From: Artemisia argyi
Taxonomy: Eukaryota > Streptophyta > Magnoliopsida > Asterales > Asteraceae
Length of the DNA stretch: 64,000 nucleotides
Direction of reading: 5' to 3'
Assembly (NCBI GenBank): GCA_030686995.1
Contig: CM060687.1
Span: forward strand, 167,448,090-167,512,089
This document shows, one piece after another, positions 31,948 to 42,472 of this stretch. Numbering within the stretch: position 1 is the first letter of the stretch; each line of letters opens with the position of its first letter. The notes beneath the pieces were generated by a model, which saw only the letters and a list, made by a program, of their open reading frames with translations, ran no database searches and was not told the origin of the DNA. The position numbers and the translations under genes are program-made.

Positions 31948-34900
31948 TCAGTTACCTGATTCTATGTCTAACATGCCCAATTCAGCTTTCAATCTTGTGA
32001 AAGTGGGTTCATCCAAAGGTTTTGTGAAGATATCAGCGAGTTGATACTCAGTGGGGATGAAATGTAGTTCAATTTCTCCATTTGATATATGGTCCCTGAT
32101 GAAGTGGTATCTGATGTCAATGTGTTTGGTTCTTTGATGAAGCACTGGATTGTTTGAGATGGCTATGGCACTTGTATTATCACAAAAGATAGGTACCATC
32201 TTATACTGAATGCCATAGTCACTCAGTTGGCTTTTCATCCATAGTACATTTGCACAACATCCTGCAGCAGCCATATATTCAGCTTCAGCTGAGGACATGG
32301 CCACTGACTGTTGTTTCTTTGTACTCCAACACACAAGTTTACCACCAAGAAATTGGCAGGATCCTGAAGTACTTTTCCTATCCATGTTACATCTTGCATA
32401 GTCAGAGTCAGTGTACCCTTTGAGATCAAATCCTGAACATTTTGGGTAATACAAACCAAGGTTTGGAGTACCCTTCAGGTACCTGATGATTCTCTTGACA
32501 GCAGTGAGATGTGATTCTTTAGGGTCAGCCTGGTATCTTGCACACAGGCAGACTGAGAATTGGATATCAGGCCTTGAGGCAAGTAAGTACATCAAGGAGC
32601 CAATCATTCCTCTGTATTGGGTTTGATTCACTGATTTTCCAGTGAGATCAGGACCAAGGTTGTTTGGAGGAACCATAGGAGTTTTTACTGAAGAGCAGTC
32701 AGTGAGCTCATACTTCTTCAGTAGGTTCCTGAGGTATTTCTCTTGGCAAATGGATATTCCTTTTTCAGTTTGTTTAATTTGTAGTCCAAGAAAGTATGTG
32801 AGTTCACCCATCATGCTCATTTCAAACTTTGTGGTCATAAGTTTTTCAAATTGTTTGCAAAGTTTGTAACTTGTTGAGCCAAAGATGATGTCATCAACAT
32901 ACACTTGGACAAGAATGACATCATCCTTTGTTCTGTAGATGAACAGTGTGTTGTCAATTCTTCCTCTGACAAACTTGTTTTGGATCAGGAAGGCTGAAAG
33001 AGTTTCATACCATGCCCTGGGTGCTTGTTTCAGTCCATAGAGGGCTTTGTTTAGCTTGTAGACATGGTTAGGGTATTCACTACTTTCGAAACCAGGAGGC
33101 TGTTGCACATAAACATCTTCTTTGATGTTACCATTTAGGAATGCACTTTTAACATCCATTTGGTAAACTTTAAAGTTCATGTAAGTTGCATAGGCAAGGA
33201 AGATCCTGATGGCTTCCATTCTAGCAACAGGTGCAAAGGTTTCCTCATAGTCTATACCTTCCTGTTGATTATATCCTTTGGCAACCAGTCTTGCTTTGTT
33301 TTTGATGACTGTGCCATTCTCATCAGTCTTGTTCTTAAAGACCCATTTCATACCAATGATTAAAACACCCTGGGGGCATTCAACAAGGGTCATGACATCA
33401 TTTCTGTCAAATTGTTCCAATTCATCTCTCATGGCCTGAACCCAGCTTTCATATGTCAGGGCTTCTTTAACATTTTTAGGCTCAATCTCAGAGAGATAGT
33501 CAGCATAAAGACATATATTGGCAGTGGCAGCCTTTAGTTTAGCAGCCTTGCTTCTTGTGAGCATGCCTTCAGTGGGTTCACCAATGATGTTCACAAGCTC
33601 AATGATTTTGGATCTAGTCCAGCTATCCTGAGGTTTGGGATAAGGATTTGAGCTTGAAGGAGCCTGATTAGGTTCAGACTCAGGAACATGAGGTAACTCA
33701 TCAATATGTGCTTCAGTGACAATTGTAGGAACAATTTGTTCTGAGGGTTCCTGAACATTTTGTTCAGTGGTGTCAGTCTCATTTGAGACAGGCTGAGTTT
33801 CTATGAACTCACTGATAGGTGGTTGGGGTAGGTTGTGAGGGATGATGTAGTAGGAGACATCAGCATCAGCTTGGTATTGAGTTGAGGGATTGTTCTCAGG
33901 ATGATACTCATCAGGAGGATATCTTGATGAGTCATCAATACCAATCTCTTCTACTGAGGAATTTGAGAACCTGATGGATTCAGTGCTTTCATCAACAGTA
34001 ATGTGATAAGTTTCCTCAGTTTGTTGTCTCCTTGTGTTGAACACCCTGAAGGCTTTAGAAACCAAGGAATATCCCAGGAAGTATCCATCATCAGCTTTGG
34101 CATCAAATTTACCTAAGTGATCCTTGTGATTATGTATAAACACAGGACACCCAAATACATGAAAATAGCTGATGTCAGGAATCCTTCCTTTGAATATCTC
34201 ATAAGGTGTCTTATTATGCCTTTTCACAATGATTGACCTGTTTTGAGTGTAGCAGGCTGTTTTAACTGCCTCAGTCCAAAAATGTTTTGAGAGGACTGAG
34301 CCATTCAGCATTGTTCTTGCTGCCTCAATGAGTGTTCTATTTCTCCTTTCAGCTACTCCATTTTGTTCAGGAGTATAGGGAGAAGTGAAATTTTGAGAAA
34401 TTCCTTTCTCATCACAAAAACACTCAAGGTCTTGGTTTTTGAATTCAGTGCCATTGTCAGTCCTGATCTGTTTAACTTTGACATCATTTTGATTTTCAAT
34501 GTTCCTGACAAATGACATGATTGTTTCAGCTGCCTGACTCTTTTTGGTCAGGAAGTAAACCCAAGTATATCTTGAGTATTCATCCACTATGACCAGAGTA
34601 TACTTCTCATGGTGAATGGACATTGGACTGATAGGTCCAAAAAGGTCCATATGAAGAAGATGTAGGCAGCTTTTGATGGAAAAGGTTTATTTGGTTTTGA
34701 ATGATGCCCTGTGGTGTTTTCCTTTTTCACAACCAGAACAAGGCTTGTCTTTGGTATACACCAGGGATGGAAGGCCCAGAACTTTGTTCTGTTTGGCCAG
34801 GTTGTTGATGCTCTTGAAGTTGAGATGAGAGAGTCTCCTATGCCATAGCCAGTTGATTGTCTCACTTGCCTTTGAGAATAGGCAAGTCCCATTTTGAGTC

Positions 34901-37900
34901 AGGGATGACATGTCAAGGACATATACATCATCCCTCCTGGGGGCAATCAACACAACTTCCTTATTGGCATTAAAGATGGTCCCTCTCTTGTCATCAAACT
35001 GAACTATGTATTTGGCATCACATAGTTGGGAAACACTTATCAGGTTGTACTTGAGACCATTAACATAAGTTATTCTTGTAAAAACTATACCATTGCAGTT
35101 TACTGAACCATAACCCTCAGTGGGAGCTGATGAGTTATCACCAAATACTACTTTGGGTCCTGGTTCTTCCACATATTTGTGCAGAAAACTTTTCACACCA
35201 GTCATACTTCTGGAGCATCCACTGTCTAGATGCCAGGTAGGATCCTTGATGTGTTTCTGCACAAACAGTAAACTGGGTTAGTTTTGCTTGTTGACCCACC
35301 TTCTAGTGAGCTTAGTCCTCAGGGACTTTTTGAACTCAGTTAGTGAATCATGGTCTGAAGTTGTGTGACCTGAGCTTCCACATGTTTTACATTTTGTGGA
35401 GGTTGATGCCTCAGGTGACTGAGAAGTGTTGGTTTGGTTTTTCCTTCTGGACTAAATCACTTTGTCATGCCCCCTGGTTTCATGGGAGGGATCTCCACAG
35501 ATGTCACAGCATTCTTTCATCATACAATCATCAGGAAGATGATCATTGAAACCACAGTGAGGACATGGTGAGAAAGGCTTAGCCTTCAGTCTTTGTTTGG
35601 AAGGTGTGGCATACTGATAGCCTTGGGTTTTGTATAGACCCCTTGCCTTTAAAGAGGCAGTGTGGGGGATGTGATCACAAGTTCTGTGGTCCTCTTGTTT
35701 GCATATCATACAAAATAGGACTCTGTAGCATTTATCAGTGCTGTGATTTGGATAGTTGCACAGTTCACATCTCCCTGAGGGTCTAGGTGTGGTTTTTGGT
35801 TTGGAAGAACCTGAGGATACTGAGGGCTTTGTAAAAGAGTCAGAGTTTATCTCTGTAGACTCAATTTTCTCACTCAGCATCCTGACAAGTTCAGCAAGCT
35901 GATCAACCTTTGAATCAGTGCTTTCAGGCTTCACTTCAGTAGTTACTGAAGGTTTTTGGTGTTCAGTGGGTGCAGGAGTAGGTCTTTTCAGTATAGTCCT
36001 TCCTAACCCTGATTTCTCTTTAGGAGAATGTGGTTGAAAGACTAATGATGCAAGGTCAGAATTGGGTTCTGCTCCTTGAAGTTGTTTCAGTGGAGGGAGT
36101 GGTGAATCAGACTTAGACTCAGTGATGGACTCAGTAGGACTAAGTTCATCAGTGACTCCTAGCAGCTCCTTTATAGCCTGACTTTCAGGCTCCAGGATTC
36201 TTCCAGTGTTAAAATTTGGCAATTTACTATCAGGATTGTTTCTTTCAATCCAATCATTGGGTTTGGGAGCTAGTTCTTTGCTAGAGAGTATGTTGGTTAA
36301 TAGAAAAATTGTAGAATGGCTACTCTCCCCAGAAGCTTCAGTGAGTTGATCATCACCCAGACCAGCCTTATTGGGGCTGGGTGAGAGACTCAGTGTTTCA
36401 TAAAGTTTGGGGTTTTTCTGAGTCTATTTCCAAATAATTTCCTTTTCTTTCTTAAGTTCTTCCTGAAGAGCTTGATTTTGTTTTACAAGTTCAGAGTTTT
36501 GAATTTGAAGTGTAACACTTTCAAGCTTGGCTTGTTTTAAGGCAAGTAATTCATCTCTACAATGATTTAATTCAAAACTCAGTTTGTTAAATTTTGAAAA
36601 CAAATTAAGTCTTTGCTCTTCAACATACTTAAGATCAACATTAATATAGTCTAAGTAAGATTTCCAATCATCATTATCATCCATAGAAAGTAAAAGATTT
36701 ACCTTCCTCATTGTGATGTTGACCCATTCACCATTTCTTGCATGACTCTTCCCCACAACAAGTTTGTTGTCTTCTAACAAAGCCATCAGGGCACTTATGT
36801 GAACTTCATCATCATCAGAGGACACTTCAACCTCATCCCAGTCATATGTTTCAGCAACAAGCCCTTTGTTCTTGGCTTGAGTAGGCTTTGGAGCCTGAGG
36901 AGGCTGAGAAACTGTTGAGGATGATTCAAGAAGGGCAAGTTTAGCTTTTGCCTTTCTGTACTTTGCTTCAAAGTCAATTTGAGGGACTTTTTCAAATCTT
37001 TGACTAGACTGAAGCATTTTTGGTTGAAATTTGCTGGGGCCTGAAAAAGAGTTATTTCCTGAAAATTTGAAAGATGGTTCTGAGGTTGTTTTTGAAAAAC
37101 AATCTTTAGCAAAATGCCCCATTTTGCCACATTTAAAGCATTCAGTGTTGTCATTTGCTTTAGAAGGAAATTTGTTTTTCTTAAAAAACCTTTTTGAATT
37201 AGCAAGGAGTGCTCTTTCATGAAATTCAATTTGAAGATCATTAAGATACTCCTCACTGGTTCTTTAATCAACCTCATCATCAGATCCATCCTGAAAATCC
37301 TGCACAACACCTTTTGAATAGAAAGCAGTTGATATGGGTGTAATTGTCAAGGCCTTTTTGGTCTCCTGAGCTTTACCAGGGTATCTCCTGGTGATAAGAT
37401 TGTCTTCATAGACAAACTTCCCATAGATGGCAGGGAGCTCAAGGTTTTGAATGTGGTTTGCATTTCTCAATCCCTGAGAGAAGTTTAACCACTTCTCAGG
37501 GAGACTGTTGACAAAACCAACATTGATTTCATGTTTTGACAGTATAACACCATCATTGGTCAGCTCATTCAGGAGGGTCTTATACCGAGTATAAGTCTCA
37601 GAGAGACTTTCAGAATCCTTGGCCCTGAAGGTATTGAATTCAAGCTTCAGGTCCATGATTCTATTCTCTTTGGTATCAGAAGGCCCTTCATAGCTATGAA
37701 CCAGGTCAGTCCATGTATGCTGGGCAGTGGGACAGTTGATCACTGATTCCATTATATCATCAGGAAGGCATGATATAATGATGCTTTTCACGCGCTGGTT
37801 TTGATTGACCACCCTCCTTTCATCTAGGGTCCACTGAGCTTCAGGTTTGATTAAACCTTGGGCAGTTGTTGGGACATATGGACCCTCATTAATCAATTTG

Positions 37901-38043
37901 ATGTAATAAGGTTCCATCCCAGTTAAGTAGCAAAGCATTCGCTTTTTCCACTTATTAAATTTGCCAGCTTCAAGTCGAGGGGCAGTTGCTGAATAACTTC
38001 CACCCTTTTTATCAACAAGCTGGGGAACATCTATGTCAGTCAT
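31948..38043 (-). pseudogene. gag-pol polyprotein of the Sirevirus-like copia, five stops
   Basis: One frame from ATG 38043 to 31948 (about 2,030 codons). Nonsense codons lie at 37264-66 (TAA), 36424-26 (TAG), 35452-54 (TAG), 35278-80 (TAA) and 34687-89 (TAA). Domains in order: copia gag (38043-37264); knuckle CFKCGKMGHFAKDC near 37140; coiled coil near 36430-36700; a second cluster of knuckles 35780-35350; aspartic protease with DSGCSRSMTG (about 35235); pre-integrase HHCC (WHRRLSHL...CSGC); integrase core with [13 protein letters not shown] and [11 protein letters not shown] with [13 protein letters not shown] and YVDD; RNase H with [10 protein letters not shown] and ADIFTKPL. The last 900 codons (34650-31948), covering integrase core to RNase H, are uninterrupted. 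As it stands it cannot make a full polyprotein unless stops are read through. Confidence 0.92.
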
Positions 38044-38106
38044 AGTGGGATCTTGATTTTAAAAACTTGAGCACTCTTAAGTTTTGAAAACAGGTTTAAG
38101 TTTTAC

Positions 38107-38127
38107 AAATCAGAGGCTCTGATACCA
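38107..38127 (-). other. Primer-binding site (tRNA-iMet type)
   Basis: On the minus strand TGGTATCAGAGCC begins two bases (AG) after the LTR end, the standard arrangement for plant copia elements. Confidence 0.9.
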
Positions 38128-38129
38128 CT

Positions 38130-39016
38130 TGTTGGTCCCTTTTACTTGGTTATCAGTAACTAATAAGCTAAAGTAACCAAGTTATATGACTTGAACACAA
38201 ATGTATAAAATGATTAACAATAAAGTAACGTAAAAATAAGAGACAATATTTTCCAACGTTTAATTCTTTATTAGAAGTTAATCACAAAGAATCGTACCCA
38301 AGTGTTTGCGAAATAACACTTGGGGTTGAAACGACAAGTATTGTATGGACTCCTCACTAAACTCAAACTATGTTGAGTGACAACTTAAATTACCCACTGA
38401 GCTATCTCAGGGGCTTGCGTTGTTCTTTGGAGGAGTAAAGTGGTTTGTGAATGCTTTGCATTAATTGCACAAACTTGTCAACATTTACTCCTCACATATG
38501 CTTCCTATTTATACACAAGTATAGAACAACTAAATATACATTGGACCTAAAGCTTCCTTAACAATATCTTAAAAGATATTATTCTTCTGGCAAGGAACCT
38601 TCATTGAGTTAGGTCCGAAAGGCACTTTCTGATGACAGACTGGTTTTAACCATTTTGGGAAAGTTTGACATTAAAGTGATAAGGCACTTTAATAAAGCAG
38701 CTCAGACTTTCCCGCCCAGTCCCGCCAAAACTTCAGTCTTCTTGTCATCAGTCTTCAGTACAATTAAGTTGTTGAGGAGTCATGGGGTTCAGTGAGTTAT
38801 TGTCATCCTCACTGAACCCGTCACCTTCTTCTTGGCTTAGATCACACTTCACTGAGTTCCGCCTCACTGAATGGAGAACCTTTCTTCTTAGTCTCGGTCT
38901 TAGCTCCCTGAAGGTGACTCACTGAGTTACTGTTCACTCAGTGACTTGTTTACACTTAGGGGATTTTACGTTCAAATCCTTGTTAGAGAAAGATTGGGGA
39001 ATTCAGTGACCCAACA
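38130..39016 (-). repeat. 5' LTR with TATA box
   Basis: 887 bp. The minus-strand TATA box GTATAAATAG lies at 38505-38514, inside the 109 bp (38449-38557) absent from the other LTR. It drives the genomic transcript toward lower coordinates. Confidence 0.93.
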
Positions 39017-39101
39017 CATATAAAAGTATAACCAAATGTACTTTTATGTGAGTCCTTGTGTACTTTGATGTACTTTTTGTGTGCTTAACTTGTGCCCCTA
39101 A

Positions 39102-39372
39102 GGGGGGTGGCATCGTAGTCGGTTAAGGGTTCGGCAAGGCTCGGCGTGAATCGGCAAAACAAAACCATAACCTTGGCATGAGCAATTCGGCAATTCATTC
39201 GGTAACAATTACCGATTCGGTGTGAGATTTTGCATTTAATATTTTCGATCGGCATAACATTGCCACTAAACATATGGACTTAGACATCCAAAGGCATGAA
39301 ATTAGTTGGCTTAACATTATTGGCTAATTACAATTATTTTCTAGGCATCATTAGGCATGGTTGCCACCCCCC
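39102..39372. mobile_element. PIF/Harbinger-type MITE, 271 bp
   Basis: Perfect 11-bp terminal inverted repeats GGGGGGTGGCA/TGCCACCCCCC, flanked by a 3-bp TAA duplication (39099-39101, 39373-39375). The paralogous segment at 26345-26371 lacks the insert and shows the single TAA, confirming the boundaries. A TAA/TTA target and G-rich ends are typical of Tourist-like MITEs mobilised by PIF/Harbinger transposases. No coding capacity. Confidence 0.88.
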
Positions 39373-39439
39373 TAAGGCACAAGTTAGAAAACCTTTCAAA
39401 CAATTAACATAAACTTTATGAGTCGAGTTATATTAAATA

Positions 39440-39871
39440 CCAAACTTTTCTTACATACCAAGGGACTTATCTCCACCATCTATATAAAAAGAAAACCAAT
39501 GGTTGAGATTAAAAACATTTTAATATTTCACCTATTTTTTATAATTTAAATATCTCTTAAAACGTTAATCGTTAAAGCGAAAATAATTACACCATCGCGA
39601 CAAGCATTTAATTATCTTTCTATAGACGGGCACTTTGATATACTTTCGACAATTTTTTTTTGTTTTATTCACATTTTTTTCGTAGCCGAAAAAATCACAT
39701 ATGATATTAGTGTAATATCACATGTGATGTTAGTGTCATATGTGATATTAGTGTAACATCACATGTGATTTTTTCGATCACGAAAAAAAGGTGAAAAAAA
39801 CAAAAAAATAAAATTTGTCGAAAATATGTCAAAGTGCCTATCTAGAAAGATAATTAAATGCTCGTCGTAAC

Positions 39872-39958
<87 letters not shown>

Positions 39959-40120
39959 TTTTTGCTTAACGATTAACGGTTTGAAAGATATTAATATTTG
40001 ATAAAAAAAGAATGAAAATGAGTTTTTTAAATTGTTGTAATTAATCTCATCCATTATATCAAATAAAGATGGAGGGTTAAAATTAGTCATTTGGTATGTA
40101 AAAAAAAAAAAATTGGTGCT
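39440..40120. mobile_element. Large foldback (inverted-repeat) element
   Basis: Long imperfect inverted arms: CACTTTGATATACTTTCGACAA (39630-39651 region) pairs with the complement near 39815-39835, AACGTTAATCGTTAAAGC pairs with GCTTAACGATTAACGGTTT, and the outer TTACATACC (39451) pairs with GGTATGTAA (about 40093). The centre is a nest of CACATGTGAT/ATCACATGTG palindromes (39700-39775). The right arm has been expanded by a (TA)n run. The target duplication was not established, so the class (MULE-type or other foldback) is open. Confidence 0.7.
39873..39949. repeat. (TA)n microsatellite
   Basis: About 38 uninterrupted TA units inside the right arm of the foldback, followed by a T run. Confidence 0.95.
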
Positions 40121-40816
40121 CAAATAATCATACTTCAAACTTTACTAGGTAAAGATGTTATTTATAGATAGAAAGTGTTGGTGGAAATTCTAAAAATTTT
40201 GTGCATTTTCAAAGTAAACACATATTTTATTTTACCAAGGTGAAAAATACTTTTTACCCAAAAGTAAACACATATTTGTGACGGAGGAAGTATATATACT
40301 TTGATTGACAGATCTCACATAATTATCCTAAGTCCAAACCTTCCCGTTTTGACCCGCTACCCGAACTCGCCTTATCCACCCGTTTTATCCATCTAAGACC
40401 AAAGGAAACAAAAAGGCGATTCAACATTGTCCGGGTGCCAATTCAACACTTTTCCACTCACCGTTCACCTTAACCCGCTATCACCTCAACACAAACTCTC
40501 CTCAGGATTCTCAGAGACCATTTCACCATCTTTAAATAAAATTGTTATAACTAGTACATCGACTTTATGCTTGTGGATAGAGACACACAACAAAAATGAC
40601 ATACACACCTTTATCATAAAATCATCCAAAAGGTTCTAGCAAATAGCAAGTGGATTAATCCAACAACTTAACAAAAAAAAATTAGTGCTTTACAGAATCC
40701 GTATATTTTAAAAAAGAATATGCCACGTGGACTTCCCATACATACCACTTAACCATAGTTAACAAAAAAATCCCTTAACCCAAACACCCCCCTTATCTCT
40801 CCCCTTTACTAAACCC

Positions 40817-40824
40817 TATAAATA
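40817..40824 (+). promoter_or_regulatory. TATA box of the inositol phosphate kinase gene
   Basis: TATAAATA within AAACCCTATAAATACC, followed about 30 bp later by the CA/CT-rich stretch expected at a plant transcription start (about 40848-40860). If so, the leader to the ATG at 41399 is about 540 nt and includes the whole repeat array. Confidence 0.65.
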
Positions 40825-41003
40825 CCCTCCACACTCACTCACCCAACCACACTCTCGTTAACTCCAAAGAATCTTACGTCATCTTAACGGCGTTACATTT
40901 TAAAACCCTAGCCTTTGAACGGCGTTTGTTATTACACACAGTTACACCTTTTACTGTGTGTGACACGTCATCGCTATCATAAAACCCTAGTTTTTTCTGT
41001 TAA

Positions 41004-41069
41004 ATGGTTGAATCGCGCGTAGGTACACGCGCCACTGTGTTTCAAAACCCTAGTTTTCGAGAATCTTAA
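41004..41069 (+). promoter_or_regulatory. Upstream ORF 1 in the kinase leader (21 codons)
   Basis: ATG at 41004, stop TAA at 41067-41069. It reads through the first repeat unit. This is the first AUG of the predicted leader, so it would be met by scanning ribosomes. Confidence 0.5.
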
Positions 41070-41333
41070 CGGCGGTTGTTAATAATCGGTTGATTAGCGC
41101 GTAGATACACGCGCCGGTTTGTCTCAAAACCCTAGTTTTCGAGAATTTTAACGGCGGTTGTCAATTGGTTGATTAGCGCGTAGGTACACGCGCCGGTTTG
41201 TCTCAAAACCCTAGTTTTCGAGAATTTTGTCAATTGGTTGATTAGCGCGTAGGTACACGCGCCGGTTTGTCTCAAAACCCTAGTTTTCGAGAATTTTAAC
41301 GGCGGTTGGTTAGCGCGTAGGTACACGCGCCGG
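41015..41333 (+). repeat. Five-copy GC-rich repeat in the kinase 5' leader
   Basis: The core GCGCGTAGGTACACGCGCC starts at 41015, 41097 (one variant base), 41176, 41245 and 41313. Spacings are 82, 79, 69 and 68 bp, and the shorter units lack an AACGGCGGTTG block. Each unit also carries AAACCCTAG, which contains the telo-box core AAACCCTA, and TTTTCGAGAAT. GCGCGT and ACGCGC fit the CGCG-box consensus of CAMTA factors. A regulatory role is an inference. Confidence 0.9.
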
Positions 41334-41375
41334 TAAGGCTAAAGAAACCCTAGGTTTGGTATCAGGATCATTGTT

Positions 41376-41411
41376 ATGAGTGTAACTGAATTGCGAAAAT
41401 GGCGGAAATGA
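41376..41411 (+). promoter_or_regulatory. Upstream ORF 2 overlapping the kinase start codon
   Basis: ATG at 41376 opens an 11-codon ORF ([11 protein letters not shown]) in a different frame. It ends at 41411, beyond the main ATG at 41399. Ribosomes starting here cannot reinitiate at the main start except by backtracking, so it should lower kinase output. Its context (G at -3) is moderate. Confidence 0.6.
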
Positions 41412-42472
41412 CGAAAAAACGGTTTAGCATAGGTTACGCTTTGTTATCGAAAAAACAGAAGAGTTTTATTCAGGATTCGTTAGTGAATTTAGCGAAAAAT
41501 CGGGGTATCGAATTGGTTAAAATCGATACGGATAAGCCATTAGTCGAACAAGGACCATTTGATTGTGTTTTGCATAAGTTGTATGGTGAGGATTGGAGGA
41601 AACAGTTGAAAGAGTATTTGAGTCGTAATTCTAGTGCTATTGTGGTTGATTTCCCTGAGGCGATTGATCGGTTGCATAATCGGATTTCTATGCTTGACGT
41701 TGTGGCGGAAATTGAGGATGAGGGTGAAGGGGTTATGAATTCGTCGTTTGGGATACCGAAACAGATTGTGATATACGACGTTGAGAAGTTGAGGAATAGG
41801 GATGTGAAAATGTGGGATGATGGAATGAATGGATTGAAGTTTCCGGTTATTGCTAAGCCGTTGGTGGCGGATGGGAGTGCCAAGAGTCATAAGATGTTGT
41901 TGATTTTCAGTAGTGAGGGTTTTGAGAAGCTGAAATCGCCGACTGTTTTGCAGGAGTTTGTGAATCACGGTGGGGTGATTTTTAAGGTTTACGTGGTTGG
42001 GAAGTACGTGAAGTGTGTGAAACGGAAGTCGTTGCCGGATATTGATGAGGCGAAGTTGGATAGTTTGAATGGTTCTTTGTCGTTTTCGCAGGTGAGTAAT
42101 ATGACGTCGGATGAGAGGAACGGTGATAAGTATTATAAGATGATGGATTTGGAAGATGCTGCTATGCCGCCGATGAGTTTGATAACGAATATAGCGAGGG
42201 GGTTGCGTAAGGCTATGAAGTTGCATTTGTTTAATTTTGATGTGATTAGGGATACGAAAGTTGGGAATCGGTATCTTGTTATTGATATTAACTATTTCCC
42301 GGGGTATGCTAAGATGCCTGGTTATGAATCGGTTTTGACTGATTTCTTTTGGGATGTGTTGAATAAGAAAGAGGCTAGGTGTTTCAGTAGCGAGAAAGAA
42401 TCGATGGTGTTGGTAGATAACAAATGTGGGTATGGTGGGGAAACAGGGTCGCTTGATGATTCGCCTGCTTAG
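41399..42472 (+). CDS. ITPK1: Inositol-tetrakisphosphate 1-kinase (ITPK1-like)
   Basis: A 357-aa single-exon protein of the ATP-grasp ITPK family, which phosphorylates inositol tris/tetrakisphosphates on the route to phytate and, in plants, also helps make pyrophosphate forms that signal phosphate status. Sequence support: N-terminal [42 protein letters not shown] (ATP-grasp); [18 protein letters not shown] with [10 protein letters not shown]; and the metal-binding end [19 protein letters not shown]. The length is slightly above the ~320 aa I recall for Arabidopsis ITPK1, because of a short insertion and a polar C-terminal tail. The start at 41399 has a strong context (A at -3, G at +4). The protein is cytosolic/nuclear, with no targeting signal. 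Upstream lie a TATA box, a repeat-rich leader and two uORFs. The subtype (ITPK1 versus a close paralogue) is inferred. Confidence 0.93.
   Translation: MAEMTKKRFSIGYALLSKKQKSFIQDSLVNLAKNRGIELVKIDTDKPLVEQGPFDCVLHKLYGEDWRKQLKEYLSRNSSAIVVDFPEAIDRLHNRISMLDVVAEIEDEGEGVMNSSFGIPKQIVIYDVEKLRNRDVKMWDDGMNGLKFPVIAKPLVADGSAKSHKMLLIFSSEGFEKLKSPTVLQEFVNHGGVIFKVYVVGKYVKCVKRKSLPDIDEAKLDSLNGSLSFSQVSNMTSDERNGDKYYKMMDLEDAAMPPMSLITNIARGLRKAMKLHLFNFDVIRDTKVGNRYLVIDINYFPGYAKMPGYESVLTDFFWDVLNKKEARCFSSEKESMVLVDNKCGYGGETGSLDDSPA

Larger units (their letters stand above)
26517..39016 (-). mobile_element. Near-complete Sirevirus-like Ty1/copia element
   Basis: A 12,500-bp minus-strand element with a perfect 5-bp target duplication CATAT (26512-26516, 39017-39021). 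It has LTRs TGTTGG...CCAACA, a tRNA-iMet primer-binding site (38116-38127), and a polypurine tract GGGGGAGAT beside the 3' LTR. Order in its own direction: 5' LTR, gag, zinc-knuckle array, protease, integrase, RT, RNase H, a large accessory ORF, PPT, 3' LTR. The two coding blocks each stay in one frame and contain only nonsense codons, no frameshifts. The LTRs differ at 7 positions in 778 shared bases (0.9%) plus one 109-bp deletion, so the insertion is young. Confidence 0.95.

Noticed and set aside
39854..40138. 94-codon minus-strand ORF with a YIYIYI repeat
   Set aside because: Translated (TA)n microsatellite.
41044..41352. Interstitial telomere repeats (AAACCCTAG recurring)
   Set aside because: The motif is part of a 70-80-bp unit and reads CCCTAG, not tandem CCCTAAA.
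41470..41883. 137-codon minus-strand ORF
   Set aside because: Another antisense shadow of the kinase gene.
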